A stretch of DNA of 64,000 nucleotides, from assembly GCA_963678705.1 (NCBI GenBank), contig OY783220.1:12049001-12113000 (forward strand). Direction: 5' to 3'. Positions 47,639 to 60,489 of this stretch are shown here, piece after piece. Every line of letters begins with the position of its first letter. Position 1 is the stretch's first letter. The notes under the pieces are model-generated. The model worked only from the letters and a program-made list of their open reading frames with translations. It was not told the origin of the DNA and did not search any database. The stretch comes from Panorpa germanica. Lineage: Eukaryota > Arthropoda > Insecta > Mecoptera > Panorpidae. A program made the translations under genes and the position numbers.

Positions 47639-47871
47639 TGGCAGCACCATCGCAACAACATGTGCTTTTACTTGTTTATTTATTACAAAATTCCTCGGGC
47701 GTTCGTTTACTATTCAGCATCTGGTACGACGAGTACGAGATTGAGATACAGCCCGGGGCTACAGGCTTTCTCGTGTTTTTCACATATCATAAGTCTTACT
47801 ACGTTATGAGATTTCAGCTTATTGTTATGTTTCCATGTTTTTATGATTTTCTAATATTGAATTATGCATAA
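47639..47871 (+). CDS. Candidate exon, unrecognised
   Basis: An acceptor-like CATCAGTTCTAG ends at 47638 and a 76-codon frame follows to TAA. The first 50 codons read like protein (LFSIWYDEYEIEIQPGATGF) with many C/G third positions. The last 20 are hydrophobic and AT-rich. No donor, ATG or family match was found. Confidence 0.25.
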
Positions 47872-48031
47872 AGTTGTTCAGAAAACATAATAATACAAAA
47901 GATGCTGCATAAATAGAAACAGCATCTTATAAAAGTCATATACGTACAAAATATTTATACAAAATCGCTCTTTTCTTTTGGGTTTTCGCTTATAAATTGT
48001 AACTAATTTATAATCCTTTTTTGAAAGGATG

Positions 48032-48166
48032 TGTAGGGTATGCGGAACGGAGATAGAAACATTGGAGTACATTAAGTTTTCATGTAAGAAAAATGTAATA
48101 AGCGAAAAGAATAAGGTGGATGGCGGACATAGAGAAAAGGAACGAGGAAAGAGAAGGAATGGCTGA
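48032..48166 (+). pseudogene. Non-LTR retrotransposon ORF2 C-terminus, same family as 8108
   Basis: The frame reads CRVCGTEIETLEYIKFSCKK, the complete C-x2-C...H/Y...C type tail, and ends in TGA. Compared with 8108-8269 about 30 bases are deleted after the knuckle (GEKNI... region), which shifts the remaining C-terminus. The expected knuckle His is Tyr here, which supports decay. Confidence 0.6.
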
Positions 48167-48345
48167 ATAGAAACAGGAAGGAGAGTAGCAGGAGGAGTTT
48201 TGATTTTATTTTTATAAAGATATTTTTTTTTCTTTCAGAATGAGTGAGAATGTTTAGATATAATAAGGATAATAATTGAATGAAGCACAATGTTGTGTAA
48301 ATAAATGAGTTAAGGCACAAGAATATAGTGCCAAATGGCAAAAAC
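48167..48345 (+). repeat. LINE 3' untranslated tail
   Basis: Matches 8510-8700 in order (AGTAGCAGGA, GTTTAGATA, AAGCACAATG, ATGAGTTAAGG, TAGTGCC) and ends near GCCAAATGGCAAAAA. Confidence 0.5.
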
Positions 48346-51073
48346 ATTGAAATGAAATTTAAAAAAAATACAATTATAATTTAAAAAAATTTCGATTTTC
48401 ATATTACAGTAATCTCTCTTTAATCCGGTACGTTTAGAACTACAGTTTTCATGATTATCGAATATTTATAATAGATGGAAACCTTTCAATTGTCATATGT
48501 TTATTTCATAACATTATATTTTTTATATGAACAGTTATTGGCATTATATACCGTAATGCAAAGCTAAATAACACTAAAAAAAACAATACAAAAAGTACTG
48601 TTGCTATTGTGCTCAATGCAGGATTGTCAATGACAATATGCAGAGGAACCGAGCTGCCTATTTTCAGAATGCTGATACAATGACTTATGAACCAGCGGAT
48701 ACCCTGAGGGACTTATGGACCACAGGACGCGTGTGTGTGTTATATTGTTAGATTAAGGTTCCTAGCAGTCTTGTAACAGTTTCAGATACATCTACAGTGT
48801 ACTAGATACATTATATCCCAGTTACATTAGTGGGGTATTTAGATTTTAATATCCTGAGAATATTTCATCGATGATACATATAAACATATACGTTGCATTG
48901 TCATGGAGATCAATGGACGGACAATGAGGACGGAACGAAAAATAGTAAATGGTCAGCGTGACGTATCAAATTATTCCTTTAATTTCCTGGTAATCCGATT
49001 AGTTCCAATCAATCTCTATTCTCATACACAATACCAACACAAGTCAAATATTATTTTATAGTTGTCCTTAATGGATAGTGGACTCAAATAAATAAAGCAT
49101 TTCTGGAAATTATATCACAGGATGACGTCACAGGATGAATGGTCATACAGGAAACACGGTGCGTGTATTAGAATTTTATTGATGCTATAAATTAATCTCT
49201 TCTGTAAAAGAGTAAGACTAGAGTGGTTTTCCTTTGTAAATTATTTGGAATATGTGTGAAAATTGAAGAGGTTTTGTGTATTGTGCGATTGTATAGTTTA
49301 CAAAATAGATAACCGTAAATTAAGGTGGAAAACTTCTAATTAATGCAACAGACAATTTGGAAAAGCCGTCTTCAGACTGCGAACTGGACATACGAAGTTA
49401 ACGCCTCAAAATTTATTTAATAAATGTTTTGGCAACTTATGCTTACAGATTCAGCTGCTTCAACTTTGTTAATAATTACTATTTAGAGTACATGTTCAAT
49501 GCATGTTTATAAAAATAATTTAAACAATTATAGAATTTCCAACAGTGTCAAGGTCCAACAAAGCCGAGTCTGACAGAGTCGAAGTAGCCTTGATCTTTAA
49601 TGGATTACACTGCGGAACGTTACAGCTAATCTAATCTAATCTATTGTCAATGCAGAACACAATGGGCAGTAAACATGCTGCAAGAAATGTGCATTATGAA
49701 CACCGAGCGCTGATTACAAGAAGTCGAGCCCATATAGAACAAAGGCACTGGTTCTTAAAGTTTGGTCATTAAAGAAATTACATGTGAAAAACAATAAAAA
49801 CAATTAAAACATATTTTAAAAATAAGATTAAAGATAAAGCCGTGTTCTTACGGGGCGATTTTATTTGAATGATCTTGGTTTATGGATAAGAAGAACCAAC
49901 TAAACTCATCATCAAGTGAAGAACAAATTTATGTTTTTACTACAAACGTCAGATAATAAATAGCGCGAAATATCCAAGCATAAATTAATAGCAAATCATT
50001 TGAGAAATCAATTTCTTTTTATTTTTTTTAGAATTTGAGCCGATTCCAACAACATGATTATATTCGCCTGAAGTTTATTTATTATATTTATATCATTAAG
50101 GAATTCCAGCACTTTTTGAATTCTTTCTGTATTGTTTAAACCACAGTTTTAAAATGCAGCTGAATGCAGTTGTGAAAAACGCTGTGTAATACATTTATTA
50201 CTTCTACTAAAAGAAAAATTAAGAACAATATTATTGAACATGAGAAAGAAACGTAACAAGCGCTGTTTAGGGTTCGGCGATGATTGTTAGAAGACATAAA
50301 TTAGGTGCATCCGAAAGATTAGTAAAGGAGCTTGCGTTAGAGGACAAAGAGCAATCTAGAAAACATTTTAGGATGCCTAAAGAAAATTTTATTATTTGTT
50401 TATTTATTTTATTTTTAAATTTAATAATTTTATTTATAATATAATTTAGATATTCTTTTTCGTCTAAAACTTTTCTTATAAGTATATGGAACGAAAATAA
50501 AACAAAATCTCAAGAATCATAAAGTAAAATTATGCAATGACCACTGTTAAACACTGCAACAACTGTCAAACGCATTCAAATAAAGTAGCCAATGGCGGAA
50601 ATCGTTCCTAGTTGATCGAGTTCACCAGTTGATCCACCTGACTCAATGGAAAGTTCTCACGAGTCGATACTGACAACCGATTTTAATCGGTTAAGTAAAC
50701 TCGCTCAAACATATTTGATGCAGCTGTTTAAAGAACAACGCTTCTTCACATGAACATGATTCTTATTAAACCCACTACAGTTTTAGAACCACATATTCCG
50801 GGAACACCATCATCAGCACCAGGTGCATTCCAAGGTAACGGGGCGGACCAATCGAATTAACCTTCATTAGTCCAATCGTGACAAATAACACGAGATTTAT
50901 TCCAAATTGTAATTATGTCAAATTAAAAAATGCATAAAAGTTAAAATTATATTAATAATAAACTACAATTAGACGCAGAACTCCGACAATCATTACTTGA
51001 ATGACATCATTAAATGAATTATGATTTGAATGAAACGAATCAATAATTTTATAACAAATTCAACATAAATAAA
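48346..51073. other. AT-rich spacer downstream of CFAP221
   Basis: A short CTAATCTAATCTAAT tandem lies at about 49628-49642. No gene or known repeat is seen. No classical AATAAA was found close after the CFAP221 stop on the minus strand; near-variants exist. Confidence 0.5.
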
Positions 51074-52597
51074 TCATTTGCCCTTCTTTTTGGCGCCCTT
51101 TGCGGCTTTTGCTGCAAGTTTAGCTTCCATTTTCAAGCGCTCTTCCTCCATCTTCCTGTTAATAAGCATTTCCCTCTTAACATCATACTCTTTCTCAAAC
51201 TGTAACCACTTATCCGAACTTTCTCTTAAGTCCCTCTGCTCCATAAACATCTGAATATCTTTTTTCCTAATTGTCTTAAGCGCATTTAACTTCTTCAACA
51301 AACGATTCAAAATAATGAGTTTTCGTCCAGCCTGCACGAATTGATTAATTGCTCTTAATTTAAAAACCCATGGATCATCAAATTTAGTGGAATGCTCGAA
51401 ATGGTAATCGTAATCAAAAGGACGCACTAATCTCTTGCGGACACGTAAAGGATTCTCACAAGGTTTTCCTACTTCGTATTCGATTCCTTCATCTACTAAT
51501 CTATTCCTGTAAACATCCCAGGATATTGTTCTCATCCTTTCCAAGAATTCGCACTTTTCTTCGGTCATGAAGGTCTCCATGTCGTAGCCAATCAACGGCT
51601 CGTCTTTAACCAGTGCTAGTTGATTTTGCTTGCGACAAGTCCGCGCTCTCCAATAGCAGTATTTTAAGTAGGCCTTATATTCTGTAACATCTTCTGATAT
51701 GAACCAATTCAAAGGACCTCTTAATTCATTTGGGTCTATTTCGGAACCAGATTTCTTTATCAAGAACTTGTTAATTCCATCCATTGTCATTAACGACAAG
51801 TCCAAATCAGAGACTTTATTAACTTTTATAAGATCTTCCAACAATGGCTTCCCTTCACTCACAAATATCTGCCTTCTTGTCTTCACTGGCTTCTTCTTCA
51901 CAAGCAACTTCGGCTTACAATCCCCATAACACTTGATGGTGTAAGGTGTTTGGGAAATCTTCGGCACGAACAAACGGACGTAATAAATACTGGTGACGTA
52001 CTCGCGCGGCTCGTAAATGAAATTCACCTCCACTCCTTTAGATTTTGGTATAGCCACGCCTTCTGTAGGTTCAATCGACAAGTAGTCATCAGGATTCGTA
52101 TTTTGGAAGTAGAAATATAGCTTGTTCTTTCCAGGCGCTTTTATAGTAAATGTGTAAGTTGACATTTCCTGCTTACTCACCGAACCCAAATCTATTTCCC
52201 GCGGGATGTACAGATCGTACAACGGCTCTGCGAATAAACGAACCTGGACCAAGTGGTTACTCTTAGCGTCTGCGGTATTTATCTTCAACACGTCATTGTA
52301 GTGCCTCGGCTGCGATGCTTTGAAGTTAACGACAACCTTCATGCTACTGCCATAAAATAAGAAAGACGGGATTTGGTAAAACAGAGTGAAGAATTCTGTT
52401 TTTGTTGGTAATATATTAATTCTTAACGGCATTTCTTGAGTATTCGTGATGTAGACAGTCTTCTTTACATCGAATTTCGTTTGAAAGTTGTATAAATAAT
52501 GCAATTCATTAGGATCAACTCGGATAGGAGGTGCCACCTTTTCTACAGGAATTAAATCCAGAGAATCTTCTAAATTGGGACAATCATCCGTAAACAT
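51074..52597 (-). CDS. CFAP221: CFAP221 (PCDP1) homologue, cilia- and flagella-associated protein
   Basis: This single uninterrupted frame encodes 507 residues from ATG at 52597 (A at -3, in-frame stop a little upstream; the frame is also open for two codons before it). The N-terminal half has two tandem MSP/ASH-like beta domains: about 30-115 (VKKTVYITNTQEMPLRINIL, then PSFLFYGSSMKVVVNF) and about 118-225 (PREIDLGSVSKQEMSTYTFT, then SIEPTEGVAIPKSKGVEVNF, closing TIKCYGDCKP). The order and spacing follow CFAP221. A helical part contains the family's FxxPW...RAxxxFxxAxRKxxxxxRL pattern (FDDPWVFKLRAINQFVQAGR), and the tail is Lys/Ala-rich (ending GAKKKGK). In other organisms the protein sits in the C1d projection of the central pair and binds calmodulin, regulating beat; in an insect the likely site is the sperm flagellum. 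Vertebrate proteins are about 840 residues, so the C-terminal third is missing here. The lack of introns is unusual and could mean a retrogene or lineage intron loss. Confidence 0.85.
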   Translation of the reverse strand: MFTDDCPNLEDSLDLIPVEKVAPPIRVDPNELHYLYNFQTKFDVKKTVYITNTQEMPLRINILPTKTEFFTLFYQIPSFLFYGSSMKVVVNFKASQPRHYNDVLKINTADAKSNHLVQVRLFAEPLYDLYIPREIDLGSVSKQEMSTYTFTIKAPGKNKLYFYFQNTNPDDYLSIEPTEGVAIPKSKGVEVNFIYEPREYVTSIYYVRLFVPKISQTPYTIKCYGDCKPKLLVKKKPVKTRRQIFVSEGKPLLEDLIKVNKVSDLDLSLMTMDGINKFLIKKSGSEIDPNELRGPLNWFISEDVTEYKAYLKYCYWRARTCRKQNQLALVKDEPLIGYDMETFMTEEKCEFLERMRTISWDVYRNRLVDEGIEYEVGKPCENPLRVRKRLVRPFDYDYHFEHSTKFDDPWVFKLRAINQFVQAGRKLIILNRLLKKLNALKTIRKKDIQMFMEQRDLRESSDKWLQFEKEYDVKREMLINRKMEEERLKMEAKLAAKAAKGAKKKGK

Positions 52598-52809
52598 TTT
52601 CAAAATTAGTTTAATTTATGTAATGTAATAATTTCAATAAAATAAAAAAAATGCTTTTGTTTTTACGCCATGGCAAGCTTATGAAGTGGATGTTTCTATA
52701 ATACGTTGTTGGAAATATCAGAGGTACTAGAAATGGTAAAAAGGGAGCCAAGGATTCGAGAAGAAAAACGAAATTCATAAAGTAGAATCATTACGTTTTT
52801 TTCTTTCTC

Positions 52810-53202
52810 CTATAAAATTGCTGTTGACTCTTTTAGATATTTAAATACCGCAATTATATCATAATAAAATACCCAAATATGATATATAATATGGAATATA
52901 AAATTAGTACGGAATACATGAAGCTCAAATAACGAAGCTAACGAACCATGACTGGTCAATATATAATGAAAGCAGAAAAATATACCATACATTGTATTAA
53001 GATGTATGGACCTAACCCCTGGAATCCACCGCAATGTATCCTGATCCGTGACCATCCCTTCCCGGTTCCAGAGAGCTCCAATGTCCCCCAGATAGATAAC
53101 CAACCCAGTTAGTATTCGTATAACGCGCTCGTAAAACTTTTGAAAATATTTTCGGTAAAGTCTCGCATCATTACCCTCTTTATAATAATACATATCATTC
53201 AT
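52810..53202 (-). CDS. Unrecognised ORF upstream of CFAP221
   Basis: A 130-codon ATG-started frame lies on the same strand about 210 bases upstream of CFAP221. The first 65 residues look protein-like and charged (YYYKEGNDARLYRKYFQKFY, then LGDIGALWNREGMVTDQDTL) with GC-richer codons. The rest is AT-rich and hydrophobic and may be intron or spacer read-through. A donor-like site (GGG|GTTAGG, about 53015) would end an exon after WIPG. It could be a separate small gene, a 5' exon or chance. Confidence 0.25.
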   Translation of the reverse strand: MNDMYYYKEGNDARLYRKYFQKFYERVIRILTGLVIYLGDIGALWNREGMVTDQDTLRWIPGVRSIHLNTMYGIFFCFHYILTSHGSLASLFELHVFRTNFIFHIIYHIWVFYYDIIAVFKYLKESTAIL

Positions 53203-56200
53203 ATTTTGTAATTGAATACATTTAGGACTTTTGAATTAAATAGAAATTAATCATAATAATATCAGGCATATAAAAAAAAATTTCTGTTAGATTTAGACGG
53301 TTAATGTAAACAGAAAACTGTAATTTGGAACTTGAACTCAGTCATAAATTAGGAATAATGATTTGCAAAGGTGCTATCAACATAATATCAGTGAAACGAG
53401 TTTAAAGAGATTAAGGATTTTTATATCAAACTTCTCACAACCGAACCATCGCGTACAATGGTCAAAATATTCAATATTCTATGCATGTCACAAATATTGT
53501 GATACGGTACATATGTTTCGGTGTGTTGGATTTGATATTCAAAGCTACATGTTTCATAATCAACTCAGTTGACAGGAATTAAATAATCCAATCGCTGAAG
53601 TTACAAGTTCCAAACTCAAAATCAGCAATCATTTTAACGGAAACATTTATTGCCGACATTTTGGCAAACATAAATTTGTTACAAGATATTTTACACATAT
53701 TTTATTAACCAAGAAAAAACTATTTAAGGAACAGTTTTATTGAAAAATGAGTCTCTTTGGTGTCGCATTAGTTTGGGTCACCCAAATAACTTCAATGCCG
53801 TAATGACGTCACTACATGTTTTTGATTGTTGGAACACAGGTTACATCAGTACAATAAGCGCTTAATTAGTGTGATTTGTGAGTCACTGGTATCATAGCCA
53901 AGCTCTTTAGGTCCGCGTCAGTGTAATGCAGCGCCATTGTTTATTATTCTTTAAATAAACATCACATTTTTTTATTTTTTTTGAATATATTAAATTTGAT
54001 CGATTTGTCTTTTTATAACATTTTATATTGTTAAAGATATACGAGTCATTTTGATTGTTTTCCATTATATGTTAAGTGTTGTATTCGTTATGTGTTATAT
54101 TCTGGATAAGATTTATGGTCTTTGTACGAACATTGAATTTTTAATATGTAATAATTTAGTCAATGCGTCGAAATTAATGTCAATCAAACGTGGAGGAACA
54201 AAGTTACGTTTAGTTTATATAAAACTTAATAGATTAGTGTCTTGGGTCACTTTGTTGCACATCTAAAACTATTGGGAATGTGGAAAATTAGTTAACAAAC
54301 TGGTATATACACTTTTCGGACCAGTTTGAGTGCACTGATTCCACACATTTTGTTTCTTCATCTTGAGAAATTGTATCTAATGTTTTAAGATATGTCATCC
54401 CCGACATTATATAGAAGTCCTATCGCCGACAACTTCTTAATTCCTCAATATTAGTGGTATTCATGATCTTATTGTCCTTAACATCGGTAAATAAATTAAA
54501 TTGGAAAAAAGTATGTAGGCTGAATACGGCCCTGATATAAATAGTGTATTGTACTAATGACAAAATTTAAAAAATCTATTATTACATTGTTTTCTCATCT
54601 CATTGTTTTACAAATAGATCTTGTTATATACCATAGTGAATGGCCGTCCAATAGCTTGTGAGCGGTTTGTCGAGTTATAAAATCAACACAATCTTACAGT
54701 CATTTTAACTAATTACAACACTAATTTTTTTATGAATTTATTAATCTAGAAATACAATTGTTAGCAGCAGAAATTCAGGTTAATAATGACAGTAAGTGAA
54801 GTAAGTTGTTGCGTATTAAGTTTTTGCTGGTTCTTGTTAGCTACACAAACAATAGCCAATACTAATTACACGGTAAATTGCAGTTTGCCCTGCTGCAGAT
54901 ATTACAGCGTTTAGAAATGGCTTAAGTCCAACGGAATTATTTATATTAAATGTAGATAATATATTTATCTTTAACAAATTAACAATTGATTTGTGAACTA
55001 CTTTTTAATAGTCGGATTTTTAGAATATTTATTGAAGTATATGCTAATATATGTCTACAGAGTTTTTACACTTTTTAAAATTTGAAATTCTGTTTTTTTT
55101 AAGGGAATACGTAATCGATTTAATTTATTATTGTTTACTTCATTTATAGTTTTGTTACTTCTGCTCTCACCTTCGTAATAATTAAGGAAAGTTATCATAT
55201 TTAAAATTTAGAAAATTTGGTTGTATAAGAATTAAGACAAGTACTTTAAATGAATTTCTCCAGACGTATCTTACGGCCGTAATTTCATTTTAAGATCCGT
55301 ACAAGATGTGGACTGGTTCAAGCAACTGCTAATTTGTTTCTTTATTATATTAAAGTAACATTACAGCACGTGCATATACAAATACATACAAACACGGTTC
55401 TTTTACTATTTACGAATACATGAGTGTGTTATTTAAATCACGGTGACTCAATACGAACGCTATACGCGCTGTACGGTATCAATTTTTCACGGTTGGGTGC
55501 ATTTTAAACAGTTGCACATTATTGTTGTAGCAAAGGCTAATGCACAATTTCTTATTCGCTTTTTTTAAGAGTATATTCAAAATATATAAACAATAATAAA
55601 TAAACAAAGTTTAAAAGAAAAACATGATTAAATTTCTTCTTGAAACTAATGTTCTTATGTTAAAAATATATTTTGGTACCATGGAAAAATATAAAACACT
55701 CTAGATAAAGTTTTTAAAATGTATTCCAGTGCCGTTGGTGAATTGGGACGACGAAACCAATTCTAACAACTAGATACAAGTTTAAATTTAGAATATAAGT
55801 TTTCATTTAAATATTATTCAAGAAAGGAACCAAATTTACATTCTTTTCTAGGGGTAGTACGAGTTAGGAGAGAAAAAGCCAAAATAATACAAAAGTAAAG
55901 ACAAAGATGATTTTGTCTACAGAATTTTACAGCAGCCGGCGTCAAGATTAAATACAGATTACTTGAATAAAAGTGTCCTAGTTTATTACTTGATGATAAC
56001 TAGTTCCACCCTGGCTACCCTGGCCTACATACTTATCATTTCTTGGACTCACCACTACAATGTTTGAGGGCTGACACAAGGTACCAATAAATTCGTTTTA
56101 TAACTCGATACAACTTGATAAGTTACGACGTCGTTTTTGATTTTATTTTTATATTTACTCCTGCAAAATATATCCATCAATTCACTACTGACGTATGTAT

Positions 56201-57899
56201 TACTTGTTCATACTTGAAAATAAAGTTTAAGTTAACTGTGTAACTTATGCAACTTTTTATGTACAAATTTATTCATTTTTATTATTGTGTTTTTTTTTGT
56301 GGTCATACTATTTTGACAGCCATTTTTTAAATATGGTGGTAGTTAAAAATATTACATATAAAAAAAACGTACTTTTTGACATTTAATGTTCTATTATCTA
56401 AATCATAGCGATCATGTAGTTTACGAGTAAGATAATATCAAATATGTGAAAGCTTTTTCTTCGCCAATAAATTGAAGGTTGGTCTGCAGGTGTTCATGAA
56501 CGAAACGTGCACTAGAGAATCTAGTCACACATGTGATATTCTATGGATGCTACTACCGCATCGGGTGTATATTTTATACTTATTTATGATTTTATGCGAG
56601 TATTACAAAATGGTTAGCGATGTATTTGCAGCTATCGCAGTCATATCTTATTTAATAATATCTTATCCCTATTTTTTAAGGCAACGTTTTATTTGCTTTA
56701 CTATCATTATGTGCTTCAATGTTTTGTACATATTTTTGGTTAGTTTCTTTGAGACTGGTAAAAATCGCGACGAATTTAATTCCTTAAAATATAAAAATGT
56801 CTAGTTTCCATATTAAAAATACAACAATAATTTTAAGAAAATAATTCCCTAAATATTCTGTATCTTTTGTCAACAAAGGGGGTGTTTTCTTGTAGTACCT
56901 AGTACCTAAAATCCCAACACGGTATCCCACTGTTTCCCACCACCCTCTGTAAACCACTGATGAGGAGAAGGACACGGACTGAGTGTCAACAAGCCACCCC
57001 CTACCCCCACCCTCACCCACCGGACGCATTCAAGATACTTACGTACGGATTTATTTATTACACGAATACAGCTTCTGGGTATCACATTTACGGGGTGGAA
57101 TCTGGAGAGGGAGGGGAGTGTCGACTGGAGTGAATGTATTGTGTTGTTGCCTGGCTGTTTGAAATAAAATTGAAAATAAAAAATATATATAACACTGTTA
57201 AAAGATTTTTTAAAAATTCAGTATTGGTCTATGGATAACTCTACTTCATTTCATATTTTTCATGAAAACTAATTTTTTACAAAAGAGTTCGACCCGCTGA
57301 CTGTAGTTTGCGAACACCTGTTCTACGGGATATAAATGAAATACTTTTATAAATAAATTGAATAATACAAATACTATAATTGTTAAGATTTTGCAATTTA
57401 TATATGCTATTATAAAATGTAGTCAAACGTCTTGCTTACTATTAACTAGGTGCAAATATACAAAGTTGCCGCATAAATAGTACACTCTTTGTAGTTCATA
57501 ATTACCTCTAGCATAAAATCCATTACTTATTATGACTTTAAATAGACGGATTAACATATTTTTCCTGACTAAATGAAATACGCACCTTAGAATTAATTAA
57601 AAGCATGATTACCTTGAATAATGGTATTGGGAAAGCGTATTGGACGTACTACAAGATTTATCTGCAATAAATTTCATCAACGTCTATGTCTATGTATTAC
57701 ATTCGTATTCAAACAATAATCGAGTTTTGTTATTGACTTACTGGTAATTTATCTTAAAACTGTTAGGGAAACTGGGCAGTAAGTTGCACAACTGGGAATC
57801 TAAGGCGAAGGAAATCTTTGCAAGCTTAATGCCAACATTCGTATTTTAAAAATTGACAGTCTTAAAGATGGATGTACTAGACTTGTTGAAATTTTATAA
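53203..57899. other. Long AT-rich spacer
   Basis: A 110-codon plus-strand frame at 56472-56804 starts at TTG and shows three hydrophobic stretches after a polar start (FMNETCTRESSHTCDILWML). A small membrane protein cannot be excluded but has no other support. The interval 56880-57130 is GC-richer without a coherent frame. No other feature is seen. Confidence 0.45.
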
Positions 57900-58013
57900 C
57901 GCTTTACAAATAAACCTGTTACAAAATTTATACCATTTATAAAGTCCGTCGGAACAGGTTTATTATCAGTTTATACCTGGTATACATTTTATAACAGGTT
58001 TATTTGTAACGCG
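57900..58013. repeat. Foldback / hairpin element
   Basis: Arms 57900-57935 and 57978-58013 are inverted repeats matching at about 33 of 36 positions, with the core ACAAATAAACCTGTTA perfect in both. The 42-base loop carries a third partial copy, AACAGGTTTATT (57953-57964). It may be a tiny MITE, a remnant of a larger foldback or a transcribed hairpin. Confidence 0.7.
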
Positions 58014-60489
58014 GATAAACTTTACGATGCTTATAAGTGGCCTGTTGGTAAATGTTGGTAGAATTCTTTGTAGGGGATGTAGGAAACTGAGGCTGGAATC
58101 AATTAGTTTCAAGAGTAGATTAAACCCAATAAATATCTGTCTAAGGGAATACGTAATATTTTAAAAAAACAAAGTTTCTGATTTTTTCGTGAAAAATCGG
58201 TATTATGACTTTTAAGTGCTGTAAAAAATTGAAAAATCAATATTAAAAAGAAAAACTCGACAGTGTTACCTGCCGAAACTTATCAACTAATGAAATCATT
58301 TTGGTTTTTTGATTTCAGAAAATCCAGTGATGAGTTATGAGTGGCACCGCATTGTTACTTTTTTTTGTGACGTCTGCGGAGATTCGCTGTCAATGCCTCA
58401 TTTCTTGATATTTATTTATGAAAATTTCACAAAGTATTCTATAAATGTTATTATATTAAATGTGTCGTCAAAAAATATTATCGAAAATATGCTTCTTTTT
58501 ATCGTTTTGACCTTAAACCCCCCCTTAACTAAGGATGATTCTTTAGTAGAAAAGCAGATTAATGTTTCTATATTTATTTATATAAATATTATAATCTATA
58601 ATATAAATAAAGTACTTTTTTGACAGTGTAGGATCTCTTCTTCTGTTATTTATATTATCCAATGGATTACGTATACAGAGTTCGCGTAAAATGACAAAAT
58701 CTATAAACGTTTTTTATATATCCACGTTTTTAAGACACAATATAGAATTTACAATGGGGTAAATATCATACACCACGATATAAAAAACAGACGTAAGAAA
58801 TATTGTGAATAAAAACTGTAAGTGATTACTATTTAGAGATGGAGATGCTGTGTAATTGTGAAGGAGAGAAATAAAGAGATTTAAGTAAGAAGACACTTTT
58901 CTATTAAAGTTATTCTCAATTATTAACACATAAAGAGTCATTAAACCTCTGAAACATACATTTGCATATAATGTGTGTACAGAACCATTGCTTTGAACAC
59001 AGCAGCAAAATCTCATATCATTGTTCATAATTTAACTCGCTCTCGAAAACAAATCGCTTGATATAAAGTTCCAGGGTTATCAGATGTGATATATACCTCC
59101 CCTTCGCTTCCTCAATCTTCCAACGAAGTGAACTAAACCCTTTTATTGCAGCATCACTCACTAATTCGATTATATCCTAACCTCACTTATTTATATGTTT
59201 CTTATACGTGGGTTTTCAGAGTGTCTACCCTTTTTTCTGACACCCTCATTTGTTATTAGCGCTGGATATTTGCTCGAAACGAACACGAACGTTCTCTGGG
59301 CCATCTAGCGGCCAGCGTAGCGGTTAGCGTGAACCTAATGTCCCGTGAAATCCACTAATATAGAATTATGACTGTATTGTACGATATTCTTTGGTCCATA
59401 AATGTATGTATGGACATGGACTTATGGCAATTGTTATGCAGAGAGCTGAAATATTGTTAGACTATTGTTTCTATATGCATATGCATTGGTGCTCATGCGA
59501 CCAGAACTTGATAATGGGCTTTGACTTTTGGAATTACACTGTAAAACTAAATAGTTACGCAATATTTCAAAATGTATAGTAACAAAAGATATGTTTACAG
59601 CGTATTCATCTACACTAATTCTTGATTGAAGCTTTCTGCAAAATCTCATTCTAAATTTTATCTAGTGTAAATTTATGTTACAAATCTACAAATCCAATTT
59701 TAGCCGATTTGGGTTCTACGTAATCGAAGAAATACTATTTTGTTTTTCTTTTTTATTTGGGATTTATATAATTTGAATTATAAATATAGATTATAAAATT
59801 TAGTACATATTATAAACTTAAAAAGCAAAAATATAATGTTGAATTTAAAATCGATGTAATTTTGATTGAGTTTAAACATTGAAAAAAGTGTTTTATCTAC
59901 AAAATTCACCCTTTAGACTCAAATAGAGCTATTAAAAATATATTTTTTATAGTTGTTCTCATTTTGTTGCTTGTAAAACCTCGTCATCGTTAATTAAACA
60001 TGAACTTGAAAGTAGAGAAGCCACAAACTAAAACTATACGACAGATTTCTTACCACGAACAGTAGCTTATAGAGAGTACAAAATTTCTACCGCAAAATGT
60101 ACAAAAACTGTTTGCATCCTAATGTTGTATTACACACTACTTTGTGCAGATGTCATACCGGAAACGGAACCGGAACCGACCAGAAGGGTTGAAATATGGA
60201 AATGCAAAACATATCACCCACTATGTATACACCCGTATTAAAATATGCAATTGTTCTCTCAATTTTCCTATTCCTGTTTCTTTGCAGGGGATAATGGGAT
60301 GATAATTTATGATACCAACGCTTCCCATAATACAATGCAAATAAATGCAAGTCAACAATTGTATAATCTCTATCTACAAATAAAGAATTTTTGTAAAATT
60401 TCAGATTTACAAACAATTATAGTTCACATTACGAGAGCTCGCTTGTGATTTATGCTTAACAGAGGTTGTAATCGATTCGCTCACCTCAT
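58014..60489. other. AT-rich spacer
   Basis: Apart from the CTCF-like site at 59299, nothing is recognised. The minus-strand frame 60153-60416 and the plus-strand frame 58309-58623 are noise-like. Confidence 0.5.
59299..59313 (-). promoter_or_regulatory. CTCF-like binding site
   Basis: The minus strand reads GGCCGCTAGATGGCC. It contains CCGCTAGATGGC, which closely matches the insect CTCF motif core (CCGCTAGATGGCG) as I recall it. It lies in a GC-richer patch (59280-59340). Occupancy is unknown. Confidence 0.4.

Noticed and set aside
56472..56804. 110-codon plus-strand frame with three hydrophobic stretches
   Set aside because: It starts at TTG, is AT-driven hydrophobic sequence and has no splice or poly(A) context. 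Kept only as a note in the spacer entry.
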